The notes beneath the pieces were generated by a model. The model made no database searches, was not told where the DNA came from, and was given only the letters and a program-made list of their open reading frames with translations. Shown here one piece after another: positions 1-10,396 of a DNA stretch of 64,000 nt. The position numbers and the translations under genes are program-made. How positions within the stretch are numbered: position 1 is the stretch's first letter; every line of letters starts with the position of its first letter. Location: contig CAZOAJ010000011.1 in the NCBI GenBank assembly GCA_964577935.1, forward strand, positions 4,085-68,084. Reading direction: 5' to 3'. Source of the stretch: JABDGV01 sp964577935. Lineage in GTDB: Bacteria; Chlamydiota; Chlamydiia; Chlamydiales; FEN-1388.

Positions 1-53
1 CACCCCCAAACGAGTGCATAGATTGCGTCCAGAAGATTCTGCGTATATAACAC
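1..53 (-). CDS. AGCS-family sodium:amino-acid symporter, N-terminal fragment (cut by window edge)
   Basis: Reading leftward from a GTG at 51-53, an open frame gives MLYTQNLLDAIYALVWG and runs off the window. A GAGGAG ribosome binding site lies at 64-69 (minus strand), ten bases before the GTG. The segment LLDAIYALVWG resembles the first conserved stretch of AGCS symporters, and the neighbouring complete symporter has the similar SECISAIHQRLWGVP at the same place. I infer a second, tandem AGCS paralogue transcribed in the same direction. Only 17 residues are visible, so the family call rests on this similarity and on context. Confidence 0.5.
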   Translation of the reverse strand, partial: MLYTQNLLDAIYALVWG

Positions 54-76
54 GTTTATATTTCTCCTCGTATTCG

Positions 77-134
77 GGACTGTGTCACTTATTTAAGTTG
101 CACAGTCCTTAATTTCCCCCCGGTGAGGGGAAAT
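77..134. terminator. Two adjacent hairpins between the tandem symporter genes
   Basis: GGACTGTG at 77-84 pairs with CACAGTCC at 101-108 (perfect 8 bp arms), and ATTTCCCC at 112-119 pairs with GGGGAAAT at 127-134. They sit just after the stop of the complete symporter. No clear T tract follows on either strand, so termination is plausible but unproven; they could also separate or process the two symporter messages. Confidence 0.4.
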
Positions 135-156
135 CCACTCATCGAGAGAAATAAAA

Positions 157-1608
157 TTATTGTTTAGGTTGCTGAGATTGGATTTGAGAGTTTTGCAGTT
201 CTTGTTTTTCGAGTTCGAGTCTTGCTTTGTCAGCCTTTTCCTCCTTAATCGAAAGCAAAAATTCTTTTGTTTCTTTTTGGATGATACCAGAAAGACTCAG
301 GAGAGCAATCATATTTGGTATAACCATTAAGGCATTCATCGTGTCAGCAAAAGTCCACGCAAGCTCAATAGCAAAAACTGCACCCGGAATGATAATCAGG
401 GTGTAGAGGATCCGATAAGGAGTTATAGCTCTTTCACCAAAAAGATATTCCATACATTTTTCGCCATAATACGCCCAAGCAATCACCGTCGAAAATGCAA
501 AAAGAATCAATCCGGTCATCACGACATACTCGCCGCCAGGAAGAGCCTGCTCAAAGGCTGCTATAGCAAGTGAGGCTCCATTAACAAGTCTTCCTGTTTC
601 ATCCACGCTTCCCATTACGCCTGTGACACCAATTACTAAAGCAGTAATTGTGCAAATAACAGCCGTAGATAACAGAGTTGCGGTCATCGAAAGCATGGCC
701 TGCCGACCTGAAGACTCTGTTTTAGCAGCAGCTGCCGCTATTGAAGAGATACCAAGTCCTGCTTCACTTGAAAACACTGAGCGAGCAACTCCCATTTGCA
801 TAGCCATCATCATCGTTGATCCAAGAAAAGCACCAGTAGCTGCCTGTCCCGAAAAGGCAGATGATATAATCAGACCTAAAGCAGATGGAAGATTATCCCT
901 GTAAATGAAGAGAACGAAGATGCCTCCAATGACGTAAAAGATAGCCATAATAGGCACCACAAAAGCAGAAAAGCGACCGATCCCTTTAATACCCTTTAGA
1001 AGGACAATTCCAGTAATAATTGAGAGAACGACACCAGTCAACCAAGGTTCAGCACCAGTAACACTTTGTAAAGCATCAGCGATTGAATTTACCTGAACAA
1101 GATTTCCAGTCCCAAATGTTGCGATCGCAGCAAAAACAGTAAAAAGAATCGCAAGCCATTTCCACCCAAGCCCCTTTTCAATATAGTACATCGGGCCGCC
1201 GGCCATCTCACCTCGTTGATCAACCACGCGAAATTTGACTGCAAGCAACGCTTCAGCATATTTAATGGCCATCGAAATAAGAGCCATCACCCACATCCAA
1301 AATACAGTCCCCAAGCCACCAGCTGAAATAGCTGTAGCAACGCCTACAATGCTTCCCGTTCCCACAGCCGAAGCCATCGCCGTCATAAGGGATTCAAATG
1401 GAGAAATATCACCAGCAGCTTTATCGCTTGATTTGGCAAATATTAATTTGAAAGCATGAAAGAGGTATCGAAACTGCATACCTCGTAAAATATAGGTGAG
1501 ATAGATTCCAACGCCGATCAAAAGAGTAAGTAAAGGAACACCCCACAATCTTTGATGGATTGCGGAAATACACTCGGAAAGCCCCTGAATGTTCAAAAGT
1601 TCCTGCAT
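157..1608 (-). CDS. AGCS-family sodium:alanine/glycine symporter
   Basis: Inner-membrane secondary transporter that would import alanine, glycine or a related amino acid with sodium. The protein (about 483 residues) is almost wholly hydrophobic, with roughly ten membrane segments. It carries the family's GTGNLVQ stretch and the signature around MGVARSVFSSEAGLGISS in the middle of the chain, followed by an alanine-rich loop. The C-terminus is a charged, glutamine-rich cytoplasmic tail. I chose the ATG at 1608 because AGAGGT lies eight bases upstream; a TTG three codons earlier is less likely. The length is normal for the family. A second AGCS gene appears to follow in tandem at the window edge. 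Chlamydia is recalled to have two dispersed DagA-type paralogues. The exact substrate cannot be read from the sequence. Confidence 0.9.
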   Translation of the reverse strand: MQELLNIQGLSECISAIHQRLWGVPLLTLLIGVGIYLTYILRGMQFRYLFHAFKLIFAKSSDKAAGDISPFESLMTAMASAVGTGSIVGVATAISAGGLGTVFWMWVMALISMAIKYAEALLAVKFRVVDQRGEMAGGPMYYIEKGLGWKWLAILFTVFAAIATFGTGNLVQVNSIADALQSVTGAEPWLTGVVLSIITGIVLLKGIKGIGRFSAFVVPIMAIFYVIGGIFVLFIYRDNLPSALGLIISSAFSGQAATGAFLGSTMMMAMQMGVARSVFSSEAGLGISSIAAAAAKTESSGRQAMLSMTATLLSTAVICTITALVIGVTGVMGSVDETGRLVNGASLAIAAFEQALPGGEYVVMTGLILFAFSTVIAWAYYGEKCMEYLFGERAITPYRILYTLIIIPGAVFAIELAWTFADTMNALMVIPNMIALLSLSGIIQKETKEFLLSIKEEKADKARLELEKQELQNSQIQSQQPKQ

Positions 1609-1797
1609 TTCGTTCAACCTCTAGAATATTTCTTATGTAAACAGCATAGAATTTTCGTGAAGAGGCATCAAGCCAAATTTTTCTTTCAATTTTATTTGGC
1701 CGAAATTCCTCATTTTTAATCGCACAAAATTGTACAAACATACAATGAAAACAGATATATAAAACAATCTATAGTCAACTCATAACATAAAATTATT

Positions 1798-2862
1798 CTA
1801 TATTTCAGATAGGACGTGAGGAATTTTTTCTCCCCTCCGTTTTATCTCCTTTTCCGCGATCATTTTTCCTCGTTTTAGTACCTCTTCGTAAACAGGTAAT
1901 CCCACAAATTCAGGAATAATCCTTCCCCCTCTTAAATCTTGATGGGTAATCGAGAGAAGATTAACAAGCTCATACACTTTACTCTCTCCTCCTGCCTCTA
2001 TTCTATATAGAAGTGAAAGAACCTCTTGAAACCGACAGATCTCCTGAGAAAGCTCGGGGAAATCCTGATCGATACAATATTCAAGTGAAATCCGACGTTC
2101 AATTGCTTTTAGAGCACACACCTCAAAAAAGAGCTGTCTAGAGCAGCAAAATCCAGACTCAAATCCTAATACGCCAAGATCCTGTATAAGACGAATAAGA
2201 GAGTCGAGATCTTCCAAAGACATAATACAAAGATTCGTCCCTTTAATTTCCTGATACGGGAGAGTGAAAAGAATCTTAGCTAAGGCAGAGCTTTCGCAAA
2301 AAGAGATAGGATTATGCTCTTTATGAATATTCCCTAGGCATTTAGTTGCATAAGAAGAAAAAAACGATCTCAAGGTCTTTCGCGTCTCTTGTAATGTACC
2401 ATGCCCCTGATTGACATTCACTTGAACATAGAGCTGGTCATTGCCACGTAAAAGCTTATGAAGTCTATAGATCAGAGAAAGAGAACTAGAATCCAGTATC
2501 TCTAGAGGCAATCGATAGTGGATCGGCAATGAAGTTTTTTTCTTCAGCTCTTCAATTTCTTTTGAGGCTATATCAAACCGAGTTGCACTCTTCCAAAATG
2601 GAAGATCGTTATCAAGCCTATGAAACGTATACGCAATACTATCGCCATTTTCACACTCATCAGGAACATCTACTTCTTGTATACATTTCTTGGGTGGATA
2701 TAAGGCACGTATTGAATCTAAAATAGACAGAGGTTGACTTCCCCCTATATATTGATTCAACTGCTTCATGGGAGAAAAGTGAGGAATAAGAGAACATTTG
2801 TCTCTATTTTCACTCCCGTTTCCATCAACTCTTTGATTTATCTGGTCTAACCACAAAAACAC
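1798..2862 (-). CDS. Hypothetical protein, about 354 residues
   Basis: I do not recognise this protein. It has no signal peptide or membrane segment. It is leucine-rich and mostly helical in character, with clustered cysteines (for example GFCCSRQLFFEVC in the middle) and a basic C-terminal end. The start is uncertain: GTG at 2862 is preceded by the weak AGAGAAAG, and an in-frame ATG at 2769 (MKQLNQYIGG) is an alternative that removes 31 residues. It is transcribed away from the DAHP synthase gene, which begins 65 bases away on the other strand. It is not obviously linked in function to either neighbour. The long open frame and ordinary amino-acid composition make it a likely real gene of unknown role. 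Confidence 0.7.
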   Translation of the reverse strand: MFLWLDQINQRVDGNGSENRDKCSLIPHFSPMKQLNQYIGGSQPLSILDSIRALYPPKKCIQEVDVPDECENGDSIAYTFHRLDNDLPFWKSATRFDIASKEIEELKKKTSLPIHYRLPLEILDSSSLSLIYRLHKLLRGNDQLYVQVNVNQGHGTLQETRKTLRSFFSSYATKCLGNIHKEHNPISFCESSALAKILFTLPYQEIKGTNLCIMSLEDLDSLIRLIQDLGVLGFESGFCCSRQLFFEVCALKAIERRISLEYCIDQDFPELSQEICRFQEVLSLLYRIEAGGESKVYELVNLLSITHQDLRGGRIIPEFVGLPVYEEVLKRGKMIAEKEIKRRGEKIPHVLSEI

Positions 2863-2927
2863 TATCTTTCTCTAAATGATATCTTCGTGTTTGATACTTA
2901 CATACATTAACCTACCGAGCAGAAGCT

Positions 2928-4013
2928 GTGCACGAAAAAAAGATGATATCAAACGGAGATAATAACCAAGATCCTGTTTCAACATACTCACACCTTACCT
3001 TGCATGGATCTTTAAGCGAAGAAGATGAATGCTTTATTTCTCACTCACGCCATCAAATTTCTCAAATTTTAAAAGGTGAAGACCCGCGAAAGTTGTGTAT
3101 TGTAGGACCGTGTTCGATACATCGTCTTGATAGTGGGATTGAATATGCACAGAGACTTGCTGAATTATCTTATCAAGTGAAAGACACCCTTTTCATCGTC
3201 ATGAGAGCCTATTTAGAAAAACCAAGAACACTTGATGGCTGGAAAGGGTTTATTTTCGATCCAGATCTAGATGGATCTCATGATACCCTTAAAGGGATTC
3301 CGCTCGCACTCGAGTTTCTAAAAGATATCACGAAATTAAAATTGCCTATCGCATATGAATTTGTTGACCCCTTAACAAAACCTCTCGTTGAAAAGTATAT
3401 TTCATGGGGCTGCATAGGGGCTAGAACATGCCAATCACCCATCCATAGACAGCTTGCATCACAACTTACATTCCCTGTAGCATTTAAAAACACAACCTGT
3501 GGGAATATTTTGACAGCAATACAGGGAGCCAAATTTTCTTCCACACGCCAACGTTTTCTCGAAATACGAATAGATGGGTCTCTTTCGGTAAAAGAAAGCC
3601 CAGGGAATCCTCTTCCTCATATAGTTTTAAGAGGTGGAGCTTCAGGCCCAAATTATACCCAAGACCACATAGATCAAGCACATATGCTCTTAAACCTTCA
3701 CAAGGTCCAAGAATCAATTATTATTGATTGCTCTCATGATAATAGCAGCTACTCGACGCAACGCCAGCTTGAAGTGGCGCGTGAATCACTTTCAACCATG
3801 CATAGCCAACCAGCAGTAAAAGGGCTCATGCTCGAAAGCTTTATTATGCCTGGAAAACAGGATGAATATAAAAATAGCGATCGTCATAACGAAGCTCGGA
3901 TTAATGCATCGCTGATTGATCCCTGTTTAGGCTGGGAAGAAACAGTCGAGCTTCTGACCCATGCACATAAAATACTTCAATCTCAAAGACTTGACTCCAA
4001 CAGGAACTTATGA
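2928..4013 (+). CDS. aroG: 3-deoxy-7-phosphoheptulonate (DAHP) synthase, class I
   Basis: Catalyses the first step of the shikimate pathway: phosphoenolpyruvate plus erythrose 4-phosphate to DAHP, in the cytosol. The protein follows the E. coli AroF/G/H type along its whole length: IVGPCSIH at 58-65 with metal-ligand Cys62, EKPRTLDGWKG at 97-107, the substrate loop GARTCQSPIHRQLAS at 164-178, ILRGG-type PHIVLRGG at 230-237, CSHDNS at 268-273 with His270, LES at 302-304 with Glu303, and IDPCLGWEET at 330-339 with Asp331. The length of 361 residues is normal. GTG at 2928 and ATG at 2943 are both possible starts. A small lipoprotein-like gene overlaps its stop by four bases, so the pair is probably co-transcribed. 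Chlamydia has a similar arrangement at aroG, as recalled. Confidence 0.95.
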   Translation: MHEKKMISNGDNNQDPVSTYSHLTLHGSLSEEDECFISHSRHQISQILKGEDPRKLCIVGPCSIHRLDSGIEYAQRLAELSYQVKDTLFIVMRAYLEKPRTLDGWKGFIFDPDLDGSHDTLKGIPLALEFLKDITKLKLPIAYEFVDPLTKPLVEKYISWGCIGARTCQSPIHRQLASQLTFPVAFKNTTCGNILTAIQGAKFSSTRQRFLEIRIDGSLSVKESPGNPLPHIVLRGGASGPNYTQDHIDQAHMLLNLHKVQESIIIDCSHDNSSYSTQRQLEVARESLSTMHSQPAVKGLMLESFIMPGKQDEYKNSDRHNEARINASLIDPCLGWEETVELLTHAHKILQSQRLDSNRNL

Positions 4014-4447
4014 AACGAATAGCTATCCTTCTTATTGGCTTCGGAATTGGCTGCGCACGTTCACCTTGGATAAAGGCTCGAACAGAATACGTAGATATGA
4101 AACAGCTCGCATCCGTTGCCGTAGATACCCCAGATCCAAAAAAAGATACAGCTTATTGGGGTGAGCGTCTCTTTATGCGTTGGGATATGGCCTCTAAAAG
4201 CGGTTTAGGAGCTCTCACTATTCGCATTCGCCTTCGCGATGGAAGCGAAAAGCAGATCCAAAAAGCAATTGAAGGAAACTCAGGAACGGAGCAGATCTCA
4301 CTCGACTCCTATGAGTACAATTTGAATGGAGGGATCTTAAGCTATAAGATTGAACTATCAATTGATGGAAAGGTCATCGCTAGCACCTCACATAGGCTTT
4401 GGTATGAGCCAATTACTACTGAGCGTCAATATAAAGAGAAAAACTAA
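4010..4447 (+). CDS. Small exported or lipoprotein-like protein downstream of aroG
   Basis: The start codon overlaps the aroG stop (ATGA), indicating translational coupling. The N-terminus MKRIAILLIGFGIGCARS is a short hydrophobic segment ending in IGC, close to a lipobox, so a lipid-anchored envelope protein is likely. The remaining 130 residues look like a beta-rich domain (GLGALTIRIRLRDGSEKQ, LSYKIELSIDGKVIAS) without catalytic motifs I can name. Chlamydia trachomatis is recalled to carry a small hypothetical gene at the same place after aroG (CT382.1), which supports a conserved but uncharacterised gene. The 3' end abuts comEC on the opposite strand with only two bases between the stops. 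Confidence 0.75.
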   Translation: MKRIAILLIGFGIGCARSPWIKARTEYVDMKQLASVAVDTPDPKKDTAYWGERLFMRWDMASKSGLGALTIRIRLRDGSEKQIQKAIEGNSGTEQISLDSYEYNLNGGILSYKIELSIDGKVIASTSHRLWYEPITTERQYKEKN

Positions 4448-4449
4448 AA

Positions 4450-5973
4450 CTATATCCCATACGGGAGAACAGAACTTTCTTCTTTTTCAGTTCTACTCCA
4501 AATGAATATTGATGCTCCTATAAGAAAAATAAACAAACCAATTACCACGATCTGAGAAATATCAAAAAAAACAATCCCCAAAGGACTTGAAGGGACCGCA
4601 TCAAGCAATATCAATATAAAGCGAGCCATTTCGTAAGTACATTTCGAAGCAATATCGCCAAAAAAATATGGAAGAAGAACCGATGAAATGTACATAAGGA
4701 TCATGATGCCAACATAGAATGGAATAAAAAGATTAAAGAGAAGCCCCCAGAGAGAGAGCATTGAAAAATGAGAAATTTGTATTGGCAAAGCAAAAAGCAT
4801 TGCTGAAAAGCTCACGCACGACATTTTCCAAAACCACTCACTCAATCTATTTTTCTTATTTTCTTTCTCGATCTTGAAAAGTTCAATATCGCACACAGCA
4901 TTTGAAAGTGGTTTATAGAGCAGTAATATTCCGAGGGTTGCACTAAAGCTTAGTTGAAAGCCGGGTGAAAGAAGAAAAAAAGGATTAGCAAACAGTAAAA
5001 CAACAGCTGCAATACCGAGGTTATTTAAGCCATTCGACCTTCTATCAACTAAAGGTGCCGCAATAAAAAGTAACGAAGTGAAGAAGGCCCGCAGTACAGA
5101 GGCCTGAGGTCCCACAAGGAATGCATAGAAAGTCAAAGCTCCCATAACACAAAATCGAGAATAAAAACCTCCCATTAAGACCCTAGAAATCCACCAAGCA
5201 AAGCCCATAACAATACCAAAATGGAATCCGGATACTGCTGCAATATGGTCGAGTCCAAATCGATTTAATTGCGCTCTACGAAACTGAGAAAGCTGACCGC
5301 CTAAGGTAAGGACTTCCAAAAAATCTCGCTCTTCAGATGGAGGGTACAGTTTTGCAGAACGCATTAAGCAATAATCCCGAAGATAATTTCTCCAGGATGT
5401 TGAAGGAATCAGATTTTGGCTTACAAGACTACACGTATGATCCTTAAGACGGATTTGTATTCCCCGATCGCTTCTATAAAGACTCCCTTCAGCCATGTAT
5501 ACACAATCTAGAGCAAGTTGTTCTTTTTTAGGTGCTCTTAAAGAAGCGTAAAAGCCAAAGTATCGATCATGCTGCGACGTAAACTCACGAACGAATATCC
5601 GATACTTTTTGGGACCAAAAGATCTTTGATCAGACTGGAATTCACCTAACACCTCAAGTTGAATAATGCCTTGAGATGCCGCATTCTTCGGTGGAAGATG
5701 AAATAAGAAACTTAAACAACTTACAGAGACAAGTATCCCGCATAAAAACAAGAGAAACGACCTGATGCCGCCACAACCAAACAGAGCTGAAAATAATAAA
5801 ATAATAGATCCTGCCCAAGGAAGGGAGAGATCAGCAATAAAGCTATAAAGAGATAGGACCACACCGAAAGATACAACAAGTGCTGGAGCAACTTCAGCAA
5901 AGCGTTTCACAAATTGTCTATCTGATAAGGAGATTTGAGAGACGTAGAAGAACAGATTAAAAAACAAAATCAT
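4450..5973 (-). CDS. comEC: ComEC/Rec2-family DNA uptake channel protein
   Basis: Predicted inner-membrane channel for single-stranded DNA in natural transformation. The N-terminal part has membrane segments and a soluble OB-like region. The competence domain follows, with the hallmark HIAAVSGFHFG around residue 245 and GPQASVLRAFFTSLLF, which match the conserved ComEC core. More membrane helices follow up to the short charged tail. At 507 residues it lacks the C-terminal metallo-beta-lactamase domain of longer ComEC proteins; the short form is, as recalled, what Chlamydia has (CT339). Start ATG at 5971-5973 is preceded by GGGAAGG at a somewhat long distance. The gene follows the arginine-rich protein in the same direction. 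Confidence 0.88.
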   Translation of the reverse strand: MILFFNLFFYVSQISLSDRQFVKRFAEVAPALVVSFGVVLSLYSFIADLSLPWAGSIILLFSALFGCGGIRSFLLFLCGILVSVSCLSFLFHLPPKNAASQGIIQLEVLGEFQSDQRSFGPKKYRIFVREFTSQHDRYFGFYASLRAPKKEQLALDCVYMAEGSLYRSDRGIQIRLKDHTCSLVSQNLIPSTSWRNYLRDYCLMRSAKLYPPSEERDFLEVLTLGGQLSQFRRAQLNRFGLDHIAAVSGFHFGIVMGFAWWISRVLMGGFYSRFCVMGALTFYAFLVGPQASVLRAFFTSLLFIAAPLVDRRSNGLNNLGIAAVVLLFANPFFLLSPGFQLSFSATLGILLLYKPLSNAVCDIELFKIEKENKKNRLSEWFWKMSCVSFSAMLFALPIQISHFSMLSLWGLLFNLFIPFYVGIMILMYISSVLLPYFFGDIASKCTYEMARFILILLDAVPSSPLGIVFFDISQIVVIGLFIFLIGASIFIWSRTEKEESSVLPYGI

Positions 5974-6031
5974 AAGACAAAAAGCCTTCCCAAAGGTCCC
6001 AATTTTTAACTAGGACCCTTGAGAAAACATT

Positions 6032-7147
6032 TTAGTGTTGGCTATCGTGAGATGCCTCTACCGAAGAAGATACAACTTCTTGACTTTGAGCACTGTCTTT
6101 ACTCTGCTGAGGCTCATTGAGCGCTTGAACAGGCTCAGGACGAGCTCTATAATCTTCAAAATTTTCTTCTTCAGATTCATCTATGGTGGCAATGAAGGGA
6201 GCTATAGGCTCATCTTCACTTTCCTCAACCTCCACCTCTTCCCTTTCGTAAAAGGCGCCTTTGTACAGCTCATTGGCTTTGAGACGAGCAATATCATCTC
6301 GAATAAGAGTTGTAGGAGGAGCTAAAATTGAGCTCATAACAGAAGGGATTGAAGCTTCAACTGCCTCTTTAGCCTTTTTTTCAAGAGCCTTCGTCGCTTC
6401 CACCTCTGTTACAAAATGAGGAGGCTCAAGCCCATGAACTTGAGGTTCATCAGTCACCACCTCAGAAGATAACTCTCCAGCTTGAGCAGCTTCTTCTTCA
6501 CCAGTGTCTTTGTCTCGCACTTGCCCCTTACGACCGCGTGTTCGAAGACCTCTTCTACGATCGCGTCGTCGCTCGTTGCGTCCGGTTTCAGAAGTTGAGG
6601 ATTGACCTTCAGTCTCCATGGAAACTTGCTCATCACTCAATTCTTTCGGTTCACGTCTCTCTGTCGAGAATTCCTTAGCAGCTTCTCGCGTAAAATCTCT
6701 ATCTCGAGGTTCCTTTTCACGGGATTCAACTCGAGTTTCAGATCGATTTTCTCCGCGATGATCTCGCTGATTTTCTCTCGAGTTCTCTCTGAGAGGATCT
6801 CTAGAGCTATCTCTTGATGAAGAGGATCGCAATTCTTGAGTTCGAGATTCAACTGACTTTGAATCAGCTCTTCCACCACCTATCTTAACAGCACCTTCAA
6901 TAGCAGGGCTTTTTAAGACAATTTTTGGTTCTCGAACTTCTAATACTTCGTAGTCAGAAACAGGAAGAAGAAACGATTTCGGCCTTTCAATATTTCGAAA
7001 GAAACAATGTGAGCCAAACGTGACGACTTCCAAGGCATCAACAAAATGTTCTTCATGCCCTGGATTCTTGCTGCTTCGAACCACTAAACGAAACCCCTCT
7101 CTGGGGGTCATAACAGTTTCAACTATTGGTTCTCGTGTGAAATCCAC
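6032..7147 (-). CDS. Hypothetical protein with a long Arg/Glu/Ser-rich low-complexity region
   Basis: Residues 1 to about 90 look folded (GFRLVVRSSKNPGHEEHFVDALEVVTFG and FLLPVSDYEVLEVREPK). Residues about 95-215 are a disordered, highly charged stretch made of SRD, REN, RDR and RRDRRRGLRTRGRKG-type units. The last 150 residues are acidic. There is no signal peptide or membrane segment. Start is GTG at 7145-7147. It lies downstream of gapA in the same direction, the position held by the uncharacterised gene CT504 in Chlamydia trachomatis (recalled synteny), so the N-terminal domain may be a conserved chlamydial family with a variable disordered tail. RNA binding through the arginine-rich part is a guess from composition only. 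Confidence 0.75.
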   Translation of the reverse strand: MDFTREPIVETVMTPREGFRLVVRSSKNPGHEEHFVDALEVVTFGSHCFFRNIERPKSFLLPVSDYEVLEVREPKIVLKSPAIEGAVKIGGGRADSKSVESRTQELRSSSSRDSSRDPLRENSRENQRDHRGENRSETRVESREKEPRDRDFTREAAKEFSTERREPKELSDEQVSMETEGQSSTSETGRNERRRDRRRGLRTRGRKGQVRDKDTGEEEAAQAGELSSEVVTDEPQVHGLEPPHFVTEVEATKALEKKAKEAVEASIPSVMSSILAPPTTLIRDDIARLKANELYKGAFYEREEVEVEESEDEPIAPFIATIDESEEENFEDYRARPEPVQALNEPQQSKDSAQSQEVVSSSVEASHDSQH

Positions 7148-7396
7148 GTGTCACTCAATCCTTTATCGTAAGCAAAAAAAATACTCTCAATTCATACAAG
7201 CATTATACAAGCATGAACTATCCGGTAAAAACACCGTCAAAGGGAGCTTCCACCGGGAATTGTTAAATTTATGTACAACATGATGCATAGATGAGCACCT
7301 AATCTAAAACCAAGTAGCGCATCATACAAACATGCATGCAATCACAGTATCCCACGGAGAAATTTAAGGTACCACATTTTCTTCTCCGACTCAATT

Positions 7397-8449
<1,053 letters not shown>

Positions 8450-8724
8450 TCAAGAAATACTTTTAACTACAGCATCATTCCACTTTTGAGACCAGAAAAT
8501 CTCTGTTTACAGGAGAGATTCTGTTAAGACAAGCACAAAACCGTGATCGTGATTAATTTCAGAGCTCAACTCTTACATAGAGAAAACCCAAAATAAATTG
8601 ATGCTCTTCTGAGTAACATGAATGAAGAACCAAATGATCATGATAAGAGCATGAAAGATCTGAAGAAACACTACTCAAAAGGTACAAAAAAATGAACAGG
8701 CGCTCGTGAGATATATCAAACAAA

Positions 8725-8760
8725 AGAACCCACTTCGACATTTAAGCCAAAGTGGGTTCT
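8725..8760 (-). terminator. Intrinsic terminator after rplQ
   Basis: AGAACCCACTT at 8725-8735 and AAGTGGGTTCT at 8750-8760 form a perfect 11 bp stem with a 14-base loop. Read on the minus strand it is followed by TTTTGTTTG, so it fits a rho-independent terminator closing the rplC-to-rplQ operon, 32 bases past the rplQ stop. The rest of the rplQ-gapA gap (8417-8724) holds no gene that I can support and should contain the gapA promoter. Confidence 0.85.
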
Positions 8761-8792
8761 AGATAAAAACAATCACTCTTTATCAGAGCTAA

Positions 8793-9224
8793 TTACTCAG
8801 AAAGATACTCAAGATAACATGTTTGAGCACTATCACCAACCCTACGGGTAGGTAAGCGAGTAATTCGTGTGTAACCACCTTTTCGCTCTGCAAATCGAGG
8901 TCCTAGGTTACCGAAAAGCTTATCGATAACTTTTCGATCATCATTGAACGAAGAAGTATCGCCAGCTTTAGCAGCTCGCTTTTCTTTTGGGGACAACGGA
9001 TTGTACCGAACCATCATATCGGCAATAGCACTTCGTCTATCAGCAAGGGTATTCCCTTTAGCTAGCGTGATCATTTGATCCGCGAATCTACGAAGTTCTT
9101 TTGCCTTAGGAATTGTTGTTTCAATTCTCTCGTGAATGATAAGCGACTTGAGCATGTTTGCCCACATACATCGCCTATGGGACGTCGTTCGTCCTAACTT
9201 TGCGCTACGTTTTGCGTGTCTCAT
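8793..9224 (-). CDS. rplQ: 50S ribosomal protein L17
   Basis: Last gene of the ribosomal operon and a component of the large subunit. The start [25 protein letters not shown] is the typical L17 N-terminus (RH..K..KLGR...HR..ML), and the middle [18 protein letters not shown] matches the family. Its 143 residues include a C-terminal extension ending in CYLEYLSE, slightly longer than the E. coli protein. ATG at 9224 is the only sensible start. It follows rpoA by 23 bases. Confidence 0.97.
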   Translation of the reverse strand: MRHAKRSAKLGRTTSHRRCMWANMLKSLIIHERIETTIPKAKELRRFADQMITLAKGNTLADRRSAIADMMVRYNPLSPKEKRAAKAGDTSSFNDDRKVIDKLFGNLGPRFAERKGGYTRITRLPTRRVGDSAQTCYLEYLSE

Positions 9225-9247
9225 GACTTTCCAAACTACATATCTGC

Positions 9248-10360
9248 TTAATTTTTCTCGGTATTCTCATGCGTCTTCTTTCTATCTTCAGAGAGCTGAG
9301 AAACACGTTCTCTCACATTATCTACTGAGATTCCAAGAGCAGAAAGATCCATACCAAGTTCAAGCCCCATCTCTTGAAGCTTTGCTTTAATTTCGTTGAG
9401 CGACTTCTTCCCGAAGTTCCTAAAATCGAGCATCTTCCTTTCGGGGATGCAAACAAGTTCCGCTATCGTATCGATATTGGCGCTTGCAAGACAGTTGGTT
9501 GATCGAACAGAAAGTTCAATCTCATCGATTCTAAGGCATAGCTTATCAATCAACTCGTCTTCGGCCGATTTACCATTTGCAGCATCAGTTGCAAATGTGA
9601 GAACTGGAGCTTTAACCGTTGTGAAAACTTCGAAATTATGCAACGCAACTTGTGCTGCAAAAGAAAGAGCTTCGATAGGAGTAAGACGACCATCAGTCGT
9701 CACTTCCAAAACAAGTCGGTCAAAGTCGGTATCTTGCCCAACACGGGTGTTCTCAACGTAATAGTTCACTAAAACTACAGGTGAAAACGCAGTATCGAGA
9801 AGAATTTCATCAACCATTTTCGATGGAATCACATGTCGCTCGGAAGGGACATATCCACGACCAAATCCAACACGGACATCAACCTGACGTTTGAAAGGCT
9901 TTGTTACCGAGAAGATATGAAGATCAGGATTAACAATCTCGAAATTCGAGCTTGTAATCAAATCTTGAAGCTTCACATCAAACTGACCACCTGCCTTATC
10001 AATCATGTCTTGAGTAATCTCAACAACGGTCGACAAGATTCTTGCTTCACGTTCAACTCCGCTTTCTTCGCTAGGAAGACAGCGTAATTTTGCATTCTTC
10101 AAGTTTAAAATGATTTCAGTGACATCTTCGGCAATGCCATCAAAAGCCATAAATTCGTGAGGAATCCCCTCAATGCGAATGGAGATGATCCCAGGCGCTT
10201 CCAGCGACGAGAGCAAAATACGGCGAAGGGCATTGCCGATACTGTGTCCCACTACTCGCTCGAATGGCTCTGCAATAAACCGGGTAAATACCGACGTCAT
10301 GGTCGATTCATCTACAACGATTTTGCGAGGGCGCTCAATTCTGCCAAATTTTACCTGCAT
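9248..10360 (-). CDS. rpoA: DNA-directed RNA polymerase alpha subunit
   Basis: Assembles core RNA polymerase and contacts promoters. The N-terminal dimerisation domain (about residues 1-240) contains [25 protein letters not shown] and the terminal sheet [21 protein letters not shown] linker leads to the C-terminal domain (about 275-345), with [21 protein letters not shown] and [16 protein letters not shown], the helix-hairpin DNA-binding unit. 370 residues is close to the chlamydial length. It ends in a charged tail [12 protein letters not shown]. It lies between rpsK and rplQ; rpsD, which sits here in many bacteria, is absent. Confidence 0.97.
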   Translation of the reverse strand: MQVKFGRIERPRKIVVDESTMTSVFTRFIAEPFERVVGHSIGNALRRILLSSLEAPGIISIRIEGIPHEFMAFDGIAEDVTEIILNLKNAKLRCLPSEESGVEREARILSTVVEITQDMIDKAGGQFDVKLQDLITSSNFEIVNPDLHIFSVTKPFKRQVDVRVGFGRGYVPSERHVIPSKMVDEILLDTAFSPVVLVNYYVENTRVGQDTDFDRLVLEVTTDGRLTPIEALSFAAQVALHNFEVFTTVKAPVLTFATDAANGKSAEDELIDKLCLRIDEIELSVRSTNCLASANIDTIAELVCIPERKMLDFRNFGKKSLNEIKAKLQEMGLELGMDLSALGISVDNVRERVSQLSEDRKKTHENTEKN

Positions 10361-10396
10361 GCCTATCTCCTGCTCGGCAAAAGTTTCTCAAGAAGT

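Noticed and set aside
7020..7283. + strand frame opposite the arginine-rich gene
   Set aside because: Shadow of the minus-strand gene and its upstream gap, no binding site or recognisable motif.
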